DNA of 28,861 bases from Pseudomonadota bacterium. GTDB taxonomy: Bacteria > Myxococcota_A > UBA796 > SXON01. Positions 15,771-23,701 of this stretch are shown in pieces. Where the stretch lies: assembly GCA_005776735.1 (NCBI GenBank), contig SXOM01000319.1, forward strand, positions 1 through 28,861, written 5' to 3'. The position numbers and the translations under genes were made by a program. The notes beneath the pieces were generated by a model. It did not search any database, was not told the DNA's origin, and saw only the letters and a program-made list of their open reading frames with translations. How positions within the stretch are numbered: the first letter of the stretch is position 1; each line of letters opens with the position of its first letter.

Positions 15771-17371
15771 TGCTGCTCCTCCTCGGCGCGTGCGCAACCG
15801 AGCCGCTCGACACGGCGCTGGTCCCGCTTTCGGGGCCGCGGCTCTTGCGCCGGATGAGCCTCGACTTGCGGGGAACCCTGCCCTCGGTCGCCGAGCTCGA
15901 TCGCGCCGAGTCGGCCGACGAGGCGGAGATGCAGGCCCTCCGCGACGCCTTGCTCGACGATCCGGCGTTCGAAGAGCGGCTGGTGCTCAAGCTCGCCGAG
16001 CGGTGGCACACCCGGGTCGACGACTTCCTGCTCAAGCACGTCGAGTACCCGGAGCTGGCGGCCAAGGAGCTCGAGTACCCGTGGGAGCGTTCGGTCGGCG
16101 AGGAGCCGCTGCGCGTCATGGCCCACGTCGTGGCCGAGGACCGCGCCTGGCAGGAGGTGGTCACCGGCAGCACCACGATGGCCAGCCCGGAGATGATGTC
16201 GTCCTGGCCCTTGGAGCGCCTGGACGACGCCGAGGGGTGGGGCGAAGCCCGCTACCTCGACGGGCGGCCCGCGGCGGGGGTGCTGGCGACCAACGGCCTG
16301 TGGTGGCGCTACTACTCCACCGTCTCCAACTACAACCGCGGCCGCGCCGCGGTCATCGCGCGGTTGTTGTTGTGCGAGGACTTCCTCGCGCGTCCGGTGG
16401 AGTTGTCGGGCCAGGTGGCGCTGGTCGACGCCGACGGCATCCAATCGGCCCTGGCGAACAACCCCTACTGCCTCGGGTGTCACGCCGCGCTCGACCCGAT
16501 GGCGAGCGCACTCTTCGGGTTCTGGGTGGCCAACGAATACAACGCGGTCGAGATGGAGTCGTACCACCCCGAGCGCGAACAGCTCGGGCAGACGCTCATC
16601 GGCCACGCGCCCGGCTACTACGGGCTCCCGGTCGACGGTCTCGGCCAGCTCGGCGAGCAGATCGCGGCCGACCCGCGCTTCTGGCGCTGCGCGGCCGAGT
16701 CGTTCGCGGGGATGTACTGGGCGCGCGAGCCGGGCGCCGACGACTTCGAACGGATCGACGCGCTGCGGGGGGCGCTGGTCGCCGACGGGCGCGTCAAGCC
16801 GATGTTGCGGGTGCTCACCGACGGGGAGGTGTACCGCGCGGGGGGGCACGGGCCCGATGCCGACGAAGCCCAGCTCGCCGCCGAGTCGACCGCGCGACTG
16901 ATGGACGCGGTCCTGTACGCTTCGGTCTACGAAGACCTCGCCGCGCTGCGCTGGGTCGAGGGCGGGGCCGACCAGCTCGACAACGACACCACCGGCTTCC
17001 GGGTGCTCGGTGGCGGGGTCGACGGAAACGCGCTCACGGCGGTCCAGGCCACCCCGTCGTTGACGTGGGTGCTCACCACTCAACGCGCGGCCGAGGCCGC
17101 CGCGGCCGCGGTCGCCGCGACGCTCGGCACACCCGACGCACCGGAGCGGGTCTTCCAGCACGTGGACGGCGGCGACGTGCCGGGCGACGCGGCGTTCACC
17201 GCCGAGCTCGACGCGCTCCACTGGCGCCTGTACGCCGTGCGCGCCGACGCGGCGTGGCGCGAAGAGGCGGGCGCGTTGTGGGCCGAGGTCGCGGCCACCT
17301 CCGACCCGGAGACCGCGTGGACGGCGCTCCTCGCCGCCATGTTCCAGGACCCCCTGTTCGTGACCTACTGA
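15767..17371 (+). CDS. DUF1549/DUF1588-type lipoprotein with a CxxCH motif
   Basis: 534 residues. Lipoprotein leader MMLLLLGAC (Cys9; ATG at 15767 or 15770, AGGGGG upstream). LLRRMSLDLRGTLPSVAELD near residue 25 matches the start of DUF1549-type domains (R-R-x-x-L-D-L-x-G-x-x-P-x-x-x-E). After GRAAVIARLLLCEDFLARPVELS comes NPYCLGCHAALDPMASALFGFW, the DUF1588 signature; C235-L-G-C238-H239 is also a possible c-type heme site. These families occur with DUF1501 proteins in planctomycetes and myxobacteria as envelope proteins of uncertain role. Start overlaps the previous stop by 4 bp (ATGA) and the stop overlaps the DUF1501 start by 1 bp (TGATG), so the three should be made in fixed ratio. Heme binding is plausible but not certain, as only one CxxCH is present. 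Confidence 0.82.
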   Translation: MMLLLLGACATEPLDTALVPLSGPRLLRRMSLDLRGTLPSVAELDRAESADEAEMQALRDALLDDPAFEERLVLKLAERWHTRVDDFLLKHVEYPELAAKELEYPWERSVGEEPLRVMAHVVAEDRAWQEVVTGSTTMASPEMMSSWPLERLDDAEGWGEARYLDGRPAAGVLATNGLWWRYYSTVSNYNRGRAAVIARLLLCEDFLARPVELSGQVALVDADGIQSALANNPYCLGCHAALDPMASALFGFWVANEYNAVEMESYHPEREQLGQTLIGHAPGYYGLPVDGLGQLGEQIAADPRFWRCAAESFAGMYWAREPGADDFERIDALRGALVADGRVKPMLRVLTDGEVYRAGGHGPDADEAQLAAESTARLMDAVLYASVYEDLAALRWVEGGADQLDNDTTGFRVLGGGVDGNALTAVQATPSLTWVLTTQRAAEAAAAAVAATLGTPDAPERVFQHVDGGDVPGDAAFTAELDALHWRLYAVRADAAWREEAGALWAEVAATSDPETAWTALLAAMFQDPLFVTY

Positions 17372-18597
17372 TGTCGCTCAGCCGCCGCACCCTCTTGCAG
17401 CTCGCTGCACTGCCGCTCCTGGTCCCCCGCCGGGCGTTCGCGGCGGCGCCCGAGCGCAAGTTCTTGTTCCTGTTCACCGACGGCGGGTGGGACCCGACCT
17501 GGGCGCTCTACCCGGCCTACGACAGCGCCGGGATCGAGGGCAACCCCGACGGTGAAGCGGGCGAGGTCGGCGGCATCCCCTACGTGCTGAGCCCGCGCCT
17601 CGGGACGGTCGACCGCTTCTTCCGGGCCTACGCCGACCGCACGTGCATGATCCACGGGCTCGAGGTGCGGAGCGTCACGCACGAGCGCTGCAAGCGGCTC
17701 CTGTTGACCGGCACCTCCGCGACCGACGCCGACGACTGGCCGAGCCAGATCGCCGCGGAGTCGTCGGGCTTGCTCCTTCCGCACCTCGTGGTCTCCGGTC
17801 CCGCGTTCACCGCGGAGCACACCTCCGCGGTGGTGCGGCTGGGGAGCGACGGTCAGATCGGGCGGTTGCTCGACGGCAGCGCGCTGAGCGACGCGGGGCT
17901 CGACCCCCTCGCCGACCCGGCGGCGGCGGCGGTGGCGCGCTTCCGGGCCGCGCGGGCCCGCACGTTCGCGGCGGCCGCCGGCGCCGGGCGTACGCGCGTG
18001 GTCGCAGAGGGGCTCGTCGCCGCGCAGGAGCAGCTCGCCGAGGTCTTCGCCATCGACGACCTCGACCTCGGCGTCGTCTCCGCCGACAGCAGCACCGCCG
18101 ACCGCCTCGCCCTGGCGCTGGACTGCTTCGAGCGGGGCTATTCGCGCACCGCCATCGTCCGCCACGGCGGGGAGTTCGACGTCGGCTGGGACAACCACTC
18201 CGACATGGACCAGCAGAATCAACATTACGAGCGCCTGTTCTCCGACCTCGTCGAGCTGTGCGCCGAGCTCGACGCGCGGCCGGGGGCCGGCGGCGGGAGC
18301 CTCGCCGACGAGACCACGCTGGTGGTGATCTCCGAGATGGGGCGCGCCCCGCGGCTCAACGCGACGGCGGGGAAGGACCACTGGACGTTCACCTCCGCGA
18401 TGCTCATCGGGGCGGGGGTCGCGGGCGGCCGCGTCGTCGGCGGCTTCGACGACAACCTGCTCGGGCGCGCCACCGACTTGCGCACCGGGGAGCCCTCGTC
18501 GAGCGGGACGCTCCTCGGCACCGCGCACCTTGGCGCCACGTTGCTGGCCCTCGCCGGGGCCGACGTCCCCGACGTCATCGAGGCGGCGCTGGCGTAG
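17371..18597 (+). CDS. DUF1501 family exported protein (Tat-type leader)
   Basis: 408 residues. The leader MSLSRRTLLQLAALPLLVPRRAFA contains the twin-arginine motif S-R-R-T-L-L and an A-F-A cleavage site. The body matches DUF1501 (sulfatase/alkaline-phosphatase superfamily shape): KFLFLFTDGGWDPT near residue 30, CMIHGLEVRSVTHERCK near 93, HGGEFDVGWDNHSDMDQQN near 267 (the W-D-x-H segment), ETTLVVISEMGRAPRLNA near 315 (the V-x-x-x-E-(F/M)-G-R motif), and GKDHWTF. No catalytic activity is established for the family. The gene follows the DUF1588-type gene with a TGATG overlap, the usual DUF1501 pairing. Folded export through Tat would fit a metal-binding fold. Confidence 0.88.
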   Translation: MSLSRRTLLQLAALPLLVPRRAFAAAPERKFLFLFTDGGWDPTWALYPAYDSAGIEGNPDGEAGEVGGIPYVLSPRLGTVDRFFRAYADRTCMIHGLEVRSVTHERCKRLLLTGTSATDADDWPSQIAAESSGLLLPHLVVSGPAFTAEHTSAVVRLGSDGQIGRLLDGSALSDAGLDPLADPAAAAVARFRAARARTFAAAAGAGRTRVVAEGLVAAQEQLAEVFAIDDLDLGVVSADSSTADRLALALDCFERGYSRTAIVRHGGEFDVGWDNHSDMDQQNQHYERLFSDLVELCAELDARPGAGGGSLADETTLVVISEMGRAPRLNATAGKDHWTFTSAMLIGAGVAGGRVVGGFDDNLLGRATDLRTGEPSSSGTLLGTAHLGATLLALAGADVPDVIEAALA

Positions 18598-18638
18598 AAA
18601 CCGGGCAGTTGTGGTATCGTCGCGCGCGAGGTTCCCCC

Positions 18639-21600
18639 ATGCGCGTCTCCCTGGTCCTGCTGTGGGTCGTGGGCTGTACCGACAACACGCTCACGGTCAC
18701 GCGCTACGCGCCCGAGGTCGAGATCTTCTCGCACGGCGACGGCGCGACGGTGCTCGAGGGCCAGGTGCAGCGCCTGCAAGGCGCCGCCATCGACAACGAC
18801 GACCCGCCGGAGCGCCTGAGCGCGGTGTGGAGCACCAACGTGCGCGAGCTGTGCGCGGCGGCCCCCGTCGGCGACGACGGCGTGTCCACCTGCGAAGCGG
18901 CGCTCACGCCCGACGACATCAGCGTGTCCCTCGTGGTGACCGACGACGACAACCAGCGGGGTGACGACCACCTCTCGCTGGTCGTCGTGCCGACCGACGC
19001 CCCCACGGTCGAGCTGCTCTCCCCGGTCACCGACGGGGTGTACTACTCCGACCGCCTCATCACGTTCGAAGCGCTCGTGGGCGACGCCGAGGACGCGCCC
19101 ACCGAGCTCACCCTCGCGTGGGAGTCGAGCCTCGCCGGGGCGCTCGACATCGCGACCGCGGTCGACGCGGCGGGCCACGCCACCGCGGCCGGCAGCCTCG
19201 CCGAGGGCGAACACTACCTCACCCTCACGGTCACCGACACCACCGGGAAGGCGGCCACCGACTCGGTCGTCTTCGAGGTCGGCCCCCCCAACACCGCCCC
19301 GACGTGCGGCATCACCGCCCCCGACGACGGCAGCTACGCGCAGCTCGGCGACGCCGTGTCGTTGGAGGGGCGTGTCGGCGACGTCGACATCGGCGCGCCC
19401 GCGTTGACGGTGACCTGGACCAGCGACAAGGACGGCCTCCTCGGGACGAGCCTCCCCGACAGCATCGGCGACGTGGTGTTGAGCACCGCCACGTTGACCT
19501 CCGGCACGCACACGGTCTCGCTCACCGCGACCGACGAGCTGGGACTGGTCTGTTCGGACTTCATCCAGCTCATCGTCTCGAGCCCGCCCGAGATCGTGGT
19601 CAACCTCCCGCTCGACGAGGACGTGTACCAGGAGGGCGAGGGCATCGTCTTCGACGCCGACGTGGTCGACGCCGAGGACGACGCCGAGGACCTGACCGTC
19701 GCGTGGGTGAGCACGCTCGACGGCACCTTCTCGCTGGAGGGCGCCGACCCGAGCGGCCGCATCCTCTTCTCGGAGAGCGGGTTGAGCGCCGGGGCGCACA
19801 CCATCCTCGTCACCGTCACCGACACCTCGGGGCTCTACACGCGCGAGAGCTTCGACATCCACGTCAACGGGGCGCCCTCGGCCCCCACGGTCTCGCTGAG
19901 CCCCGACCCTGCGCTCACCGACGACGCGCTCACCGCGAACCTCGACAGTCCGAGCACCGATCCCGACGGCGATCCCATCACCTACACCTACGCCTGGAGC
20001 GTGGACGGCGCGGCCTCCACGGCGAGCACCAGCGCCATCCTCCCCGCGTCCGCCACCACCCGCGGGGACCGTTGGCAGGTCGAGGTCACCCCCAACGACG
20101 GCCTGGTCGACGGTCCCTCCGGTACGGCCGCCCTGACCATCGGGAACTCCGAGCCGGCCCTCACCTCGGTCGCCATCACCCCCGATCCGGCCGGCGCCGC
20201 CGACACGCTCACCTGCACGTGGACGGGCTGGGCCGACGCCGACGGCGACGCCGACGCGTCCACGCTCGTGTGGGAGGTCAACGGCACCGCCGTCGGCACC
20301 GGCACCACGCTCGCCGGCGCCTTCGGCTCGGGCGACACGGTGTCGTGTACGGTCACCCCCGACGACGGCACCGACACCGGGACGGCGCTGAGCGACAGCC
20401 TCGTCATCGGCAACACCGCTCCCGAGATCGTGTCGGTCACGCTCTCGCCCAACCCGCCCGACACCGACGACACACTGAGCACCGCGGTCAGCTCCACTGA
20501 CGCCGACGGCGACACGGTCCGCTACAGCTACGCCTGGGCCATCAACGGCACGGCCACCACGGCCACGGCCTCGGGCCTCGCCGGGAGCACGTGGTTCGAC
20601 GTGGGCGACACGGTCACCGTCACCGTCACCCCCTACGACGGGAGCGACTACGGCGCGCCGGTGAGCGCCTCGGTCACCGTCGACAACAGCGTCCCCACCG
20701 CCCCCACCGTCGATGTCACCCCCGACAGCCCGTCCTCGTCCGACGACCTGTTGTGCGAGGTCACCGTTGACAGCGCCGACGCCGACACCAGCGACGTCAT
20801 CACCTACAGCTTCGCGTGGACGGTCGACGGGGTGGCCTACACCGCCGCCACCACCACCTACGAGACCGGGGACACCATCCCCGGCAGTGTCACCGACCGG
20901 GGCGAGGTGTGGACGTGCACCGTGACGCCCGACGACGGCACCGTGTCCGGCGCCACCGGCAGCGACAGCGTCACCATCGGCACCGGGAGCTGCGACAGCC
21001 CCGGCCTCAGCGGCACCTACGGCACCTCCTGGTCGCGGCTGGCCAACGCCCCCAACTACCTGTTCTCGCTCATGACCTGGAAGGGCGACGACATGGACTA
21101 CGTTTGGAACGCGTATGGCAGCAACCTCAGCTACTACGACCCCGCCACGAACACGTGGACGTCGGTGTCGTCGAGCACCCCGTGCACCGGCACGTGGAAC
21201 AGCATGGCGCCCTACGACGGCGACCTGTGGATGATGCGTTGTGGCAACGTCTACAAGTACGAGATCGCCGCTGACACCTGGACCTCGATGGCCACCTTCA
21301 CCGGGAGCGACGATTACAACCAGACGGTGGCCGACTGCGACGGTCACATCTGGGGCCACACCGGCGCGGGCAACATCGTCGAGTACGACGTCGCGACCGA
21401 CACGGTGTCCTACTACAACCACGGCCACGGCAGCCTCTACGAGACCCGCCTCGCGTACGACCCCACCGAAGACGCGGTGTACTTCGGCGGCTTCTCCACC
21501 GGCCCGCTGTACCGCATGGACGCGTCCACGCACGCCTTCACCACGATGACGCCGCACCCCGAAGGGTTCCACAACGACATCTTCTGTGGGGACTGGTCGG

Positions 21601-21794
21601 GGCACCTCTACACCGCCGGCGGCTCCAGCGGCACCTCGTTGTGGCAGTACGACATGGGCTCCGACGCGTGGGCGACGATCACGTCCTTCCCCGTCGACCA
21701 TGGCAACAACGGCTCGTGCACGGTCGGGACCGACGGGTACCTGTACATGGCGGACTACATCACCACCACGTTCTACCGGTTGGCGGTGTACTGA
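18639..21794 (+). CDS. Large surface lipoprotein: eight Ig-like modules plus C-terminal Kelch-like propeller
   Basis: 1051 residues. ATG at 18639 with GAGG 7 nt upstream; leader MRVSLVLLWVVGC gives lipid-modified Cys13. Two kinds of Ig/PKD-like module follow. Four of about 95 residues start near 20, 118, 217 and 314 (pattern PEI...D/E-D...L-x-V-x-W-x-S-x-x-D-G...G-x-H-x-x-x-x-x-V-T-D). Four of about 90 residues start near 409, 502, 590 and 682 (pattern NxxPxxxSVxLSPxPxxxDDxL...DADGDxxxYxYAWxxNG). From about 783 the chain changes to a Kelch-like beta-propeller: SWSRLANAPN, YYDPATNTWTSV, YKYEIAADTWTSM, YDVATDTVSYY, YRMDASTHAFTTM, WQYDMGSDAWATI. Predicted to sit on the cell surface and act in adhesion or binding; no catalytic motif is visible. 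It lies 41 bp after DUF1501, with a -10-like TATCGT (18615-18620) in the gap, so it may have its own promoter. Confidence 0.85.
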   Translation: MRVSLVLLWVVGCTDNTLTVTRYAPEVEIFSHGDGATVLEGQVQRLQGAAIDNDDPPERLSAVWSTNVRELCAAAPVGDDGVSTCEAALTPDDISVSLVVTDDDNQRGDDHLSLVVVPTDAPTVELLSPVTDGVYYSDRLITFEALVGDAEDAPTELTLAWESSLAGALDIATAVDAAGHATAAGSLAEGEHYLTLTVTDTTGKAATDSVVFEVGPPNTAPTCGITAPDDGSYAQLGDAVSLEGRVGDVDIGAPALTVTWTSDKDGLLGTSLPDSIGDVVLSTATLTSGTHTVSLTATDELGLVCSDFIQLIVSSPPEIVVNLPLDEDVYQEGEGIVFDADVVDAEDDAEDLTVAWVSTLDGTFSLEGADPSGRILFSESGLSAGAHTILVTVTDTSGLYTRESFDIHVNGAPSAPTVSLSPDPALTDDALTANLDSPSTDPDGDPITYTYAWSVDGAASTASTSAILPASATTRGDRWQVEVTPNDGLVDGPSGTAALTIGNSEPALTSVAITPDPAGAADTLTCTWTGWADADGDADASTLVWEVNGTAVGTGTTLAGAFGSGDTVSCTVTPDDGTDTGTALSDSLVIGNTAPEIVSVTLSPNPPDTDDTLSTAVSSTDADGDTVRYSYAWAINGTATTATASGLAGSTWFDVGDTVTVTVTPYDGSDYGAPVSASVTVDNSVPTAPTVDVTPDSPSSSDDLLCEVTVDSADADTSDVITYSFAWTVDGVAYTAATTTYETGDTIPGSVTDRGEVWTCTVTPDDGTVSGATGSDSVTIGTGSCDSPGLSGTYGTSWSRLANAPNYLFSLMTWKGDDMDYVWNAYGSNLSYYDPATNTWTSVSSSTPCTGTWNSMAPYDGDLWMMRCGNVYKYEIAADTWTSMATFTGSDDYNQTVADCDGHIWGHTGAGNIVEYDVATDTVSYYNHGHGSLYETRLAYDPTEDAVYFGGFSTGPLYRMDASTHAFTTMTPHPEGFHNDIFCGDWSGHLYTAGGSSGTSLWQYDMGSDAWATITSFPVDHGNNGSCTVGTDGYLYMADYITTTFYRLAVY

Positions 21795-21806
21795 CCGGCG
21801 CTCCCG

Positions 21807-21864
21807 GGCGCCCCGCCGCGACCGTCCGCGCGTCGGGCGGGGTCCGGCGCGTGGCGCGCCGCCC
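21807..21864. repeat. Diverged hairpin repeat (copy D) / bidirectional terminator candidate
   Basis: In the 81-bp gap between convergent genes. CCCCGCCGCGAC (21811-21822) pairs with GTCGGGCGGGG (21832-21842) to give an 11-bp stem with one bulged G. It shares the 13-mer GCCGCGACCGTCC (21815-21827) with copy C and ends in GGCGCGTGGCGCGCC (21846-21860), resembling the repeat's right arm. It could stop transcription from both sides. Confidence 0.4.
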
Positions 21865-21875
21865 TCGTGCGGGCA

Positions 21876-23582
21876 CTACTCCCCCGCGAGCTCGGCCTCG
21901 AGGACGGCGGTGAGCTCGCCCGCTTCGTACTCGTTGGCGACGTACGCGATGCGGCCGTCGGTGCCGACCACCCAGAGTTGCGGGAACGCAGCCGTCGGAA
22001 ACGCCATCGTCTGCGGGTAGCTGGCCTTCACGGCGCCGCCCTCGTCGAGCAGGAGGGGTAGCTCCAAGGCCAGCGCGTCGGCGAACGCCCGCACGGCGTC
22101 CTCCGGATCGTCGGAGGCGATCGCCCACACCACCACGCCCGCGTCGCGGTACCGGGCCCACACGTTGTCGTCGATGTCCGAGACCTCGGACGGACACACG
22201 GGTCACCAGGTGGCGAAGTAGGCCAGGACCACGGGGTGGCCGAGCTGCTCGGACAGTCGCACCGTCCCGCCGTCGAGCACCGGCAGGGTGAAGTCCGGCG
22301 CGGGCTCCCCCACCGGCGGCGTGGGGGCCGCGCCGATCGGGAGGGTGAGCGTGGGAAGGTCCGGGTCGTTGGTCGCGAGGCACAGCTCGCTCGGCGCCGC
22401 CCCCGACCACCGCACCGACACCGTGCCCCACTCGCCTGGGTCTAGCGCGGCGGAGGTGGCCCAGACCTCCGCGCCGAAGGCTTCGGCGCCGCGCAGCTCC
22501 AAGGGCCCTGCGCCCCGGTTGGTCAGGGTGAGCGTGGCCTCGCCCGCGGCCGCGCGGAGTGCGTCGACGTCGAGGTCCAACGCCGGACCGACCCCGCCCG
22601 AGTCGACCGACCACGCTTCGAGGTAGCCCCAGTCCCCCACGACGGCGTTCGGGCCGTCGGCGTCGACCGCGAGGGCGAATTGCCGGGTGCGTTGGTGCGC
22701 AAACGGCGTGGGTGCCGGGGGGTCCTCGGTGCGCCAGACCTGCACCGACTCGTGGTCGGCAGCCCACAGCCAGCCCGCGCTCGCCGCCACGGAGACGGCG
22801 CTCCCGCCCACGTCCAGGGTGGTCGCCAGCGTGGGCGCGGTCGGATCGTCGGCGTCGTACACGTCCACCCCCGCGGCGCCGCGCGCGACGTACACGACGC
22901 CGGCCTCGAAGTCGACGTCCAGCGCGCCCCCCGGCGCACCGAGGGCGCCGAGGTACACGGGCGCGTCGGCGTCGGCCAGGTCCCAGGCGACCAGGCCGAG
23001 CGAGTTGTCCGCCCCGTAGAGCACACCTCCCGCCGCCGCGAGCTCCCACGTCGCGGCGGCCCCGGCCACCACGCCGATCTCCTCGAGGGCGTCCGCGGTG
23101 CCGACGCGGTACACCACCAGCCCGCGCGTCCGGTCGGCCACGTACAGGCGGTCTCCGACCGCGGCCATGCCCTCCGCCCCCGGGCCCGTCCGGGTGGCGC
23201 CCGTCGTGCCCGGATCGGCCTGGGCGCGCAGCTCCAGCCCGGCGTCGCGGTGCGCCAACGCCACCGCGTCGCCGGCGAGCTCGACGCGGTGGTGGCGGCC
23301 CATCCCGGGGTCGCGGTGTCGCTCTGTCAGGGTGCCCGCGTCGTCCAGACCGGCGACGAGCAGGCCGCCCTGGCCGACCGCCCAGGCGACGTCGTCGACG
23401 AGGTCGACCTCGACCAGCTCCATGAACGGCTGCCCCGGCTCGGCCGAGGTGACCGACAACGCGGAACGTTCGACCAGCGGGTCGACCGCCGGGGTGCCCG
23501 GCGTGCATCCGTCGGCGAGGCGCACCTCGGTCGGGTCGGCCGTGTCGGTGGCATCACACGCGGTGAGGAGCTGGAGGAGCAC
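21876..23582 (-). CDS. Selenoprotein: beta-propeller/Ig-like lipoprotein with C-terminal TlpA/redoxin domain, Sec at in-frame UGA
   Basis: 568 residues if the UGA at 22203-22205 is read as selenocysteine (Sec460). GTG 23582 gives the lipoprotein leader (M)LLQLLTAC, Cys9. Residues about 25-335 are an LVIVD-like beta-propeller (blades such as MAAVGDRLYVADRTRGLVVY, VDFEAGVVYVARGAAGVDVY). About 350-425 is an Ig-like segment (ATLTLTNRGAGPLELRG ... CLATNDPDLPTLTLPI). From about 430 runs a thioredoxin fold: GEPAPDFTLPVLDGGTVRLSEQLGHPVVLAYFATW-U-PVCPSEVSDID, then AFPQLWVVGTDGRIAYV with the expected cis-Pro. The UGA replaces the first Cys of WCxxCP. Both sides are in one frame and homologous to adjacent parts of one domain, and a SECIS-like hairpin follows. 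Likely an envelope thiol/selenol oxidoreductase; partner unknown. If the UGA were a stop, the protein would lack its catalytic motif. Confidence 0.9.
22176..22205 (-). promoter_or_regulatory. Bacterial SECIS element with its UGA codon
   Basis: On the minus strand, UGA (22205-22203) is followed by 11 nt and then GUCCGA-GGUC-UCGGAC (22191-22176), a perfect 6-bp stem capped by GGUC. The apical loop begins 17 nt after the UGA and has G at both first positions, as SelB requires. The E. coli fdhF SECIS has the same GGUC loop, 18 nt after its UGA, on a stem that also begins 11 nt downstream. The hairpin lies in coding sequence (codons for P-S-E-V-S-D). Confidence 0.88.
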
Positions 23583-23628
23583 GTCCCCGCGATGCCGACG
23601 CCCGCTTCCGGTTTCGGTCGCACCTACG

Positions 23629-23682
23629 CCGCGGCGCGCGCCCGCCCCAGATCCTCTCGGGACGGTCGCGGCGCGCCGCCCC
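23629..23682 (-). repeat. Intergenic imperfect-hairpin repeat, copy C
   Basis: Read on the minus strand: left core GGCGCGCC (23677-23670), GC, GACCGTCCC, then right core GGCGCGCGCC (23642-23633) after 27 nt. The 20 nt at 23663-23682 are the exact reverse complement of 9581-9600. It lies between the divergent selenoprotein and MFS starts, where a terminator makes no sense, which argues for a repeat family rather than chance terminators. Confidence 0.6.
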
Positions 23683-23701
23683 GACACGCTATGGCGGCGG
23701 G

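Noticed and set aside
18225..21701. 1158-codon antisense ORF opposite the Ig/propeller lipoprotein
   Set aside because: Its translation is Val/Gly/Asp/Arg-rich without any motif; it is the mirror of a GC-rich repetitive gene whose plus-strand product has clear modules and a leader.
22199..22205. The UGA at 22203 as a normal stop, nonsense mutation or frameshift
   Set aside because: Both halves are in one frame with no indel, the stop falls exactly on a catalytic Cys codon position, and a SECIS hairpin follows at the correct distance; a random nonsense change would not bring these together.
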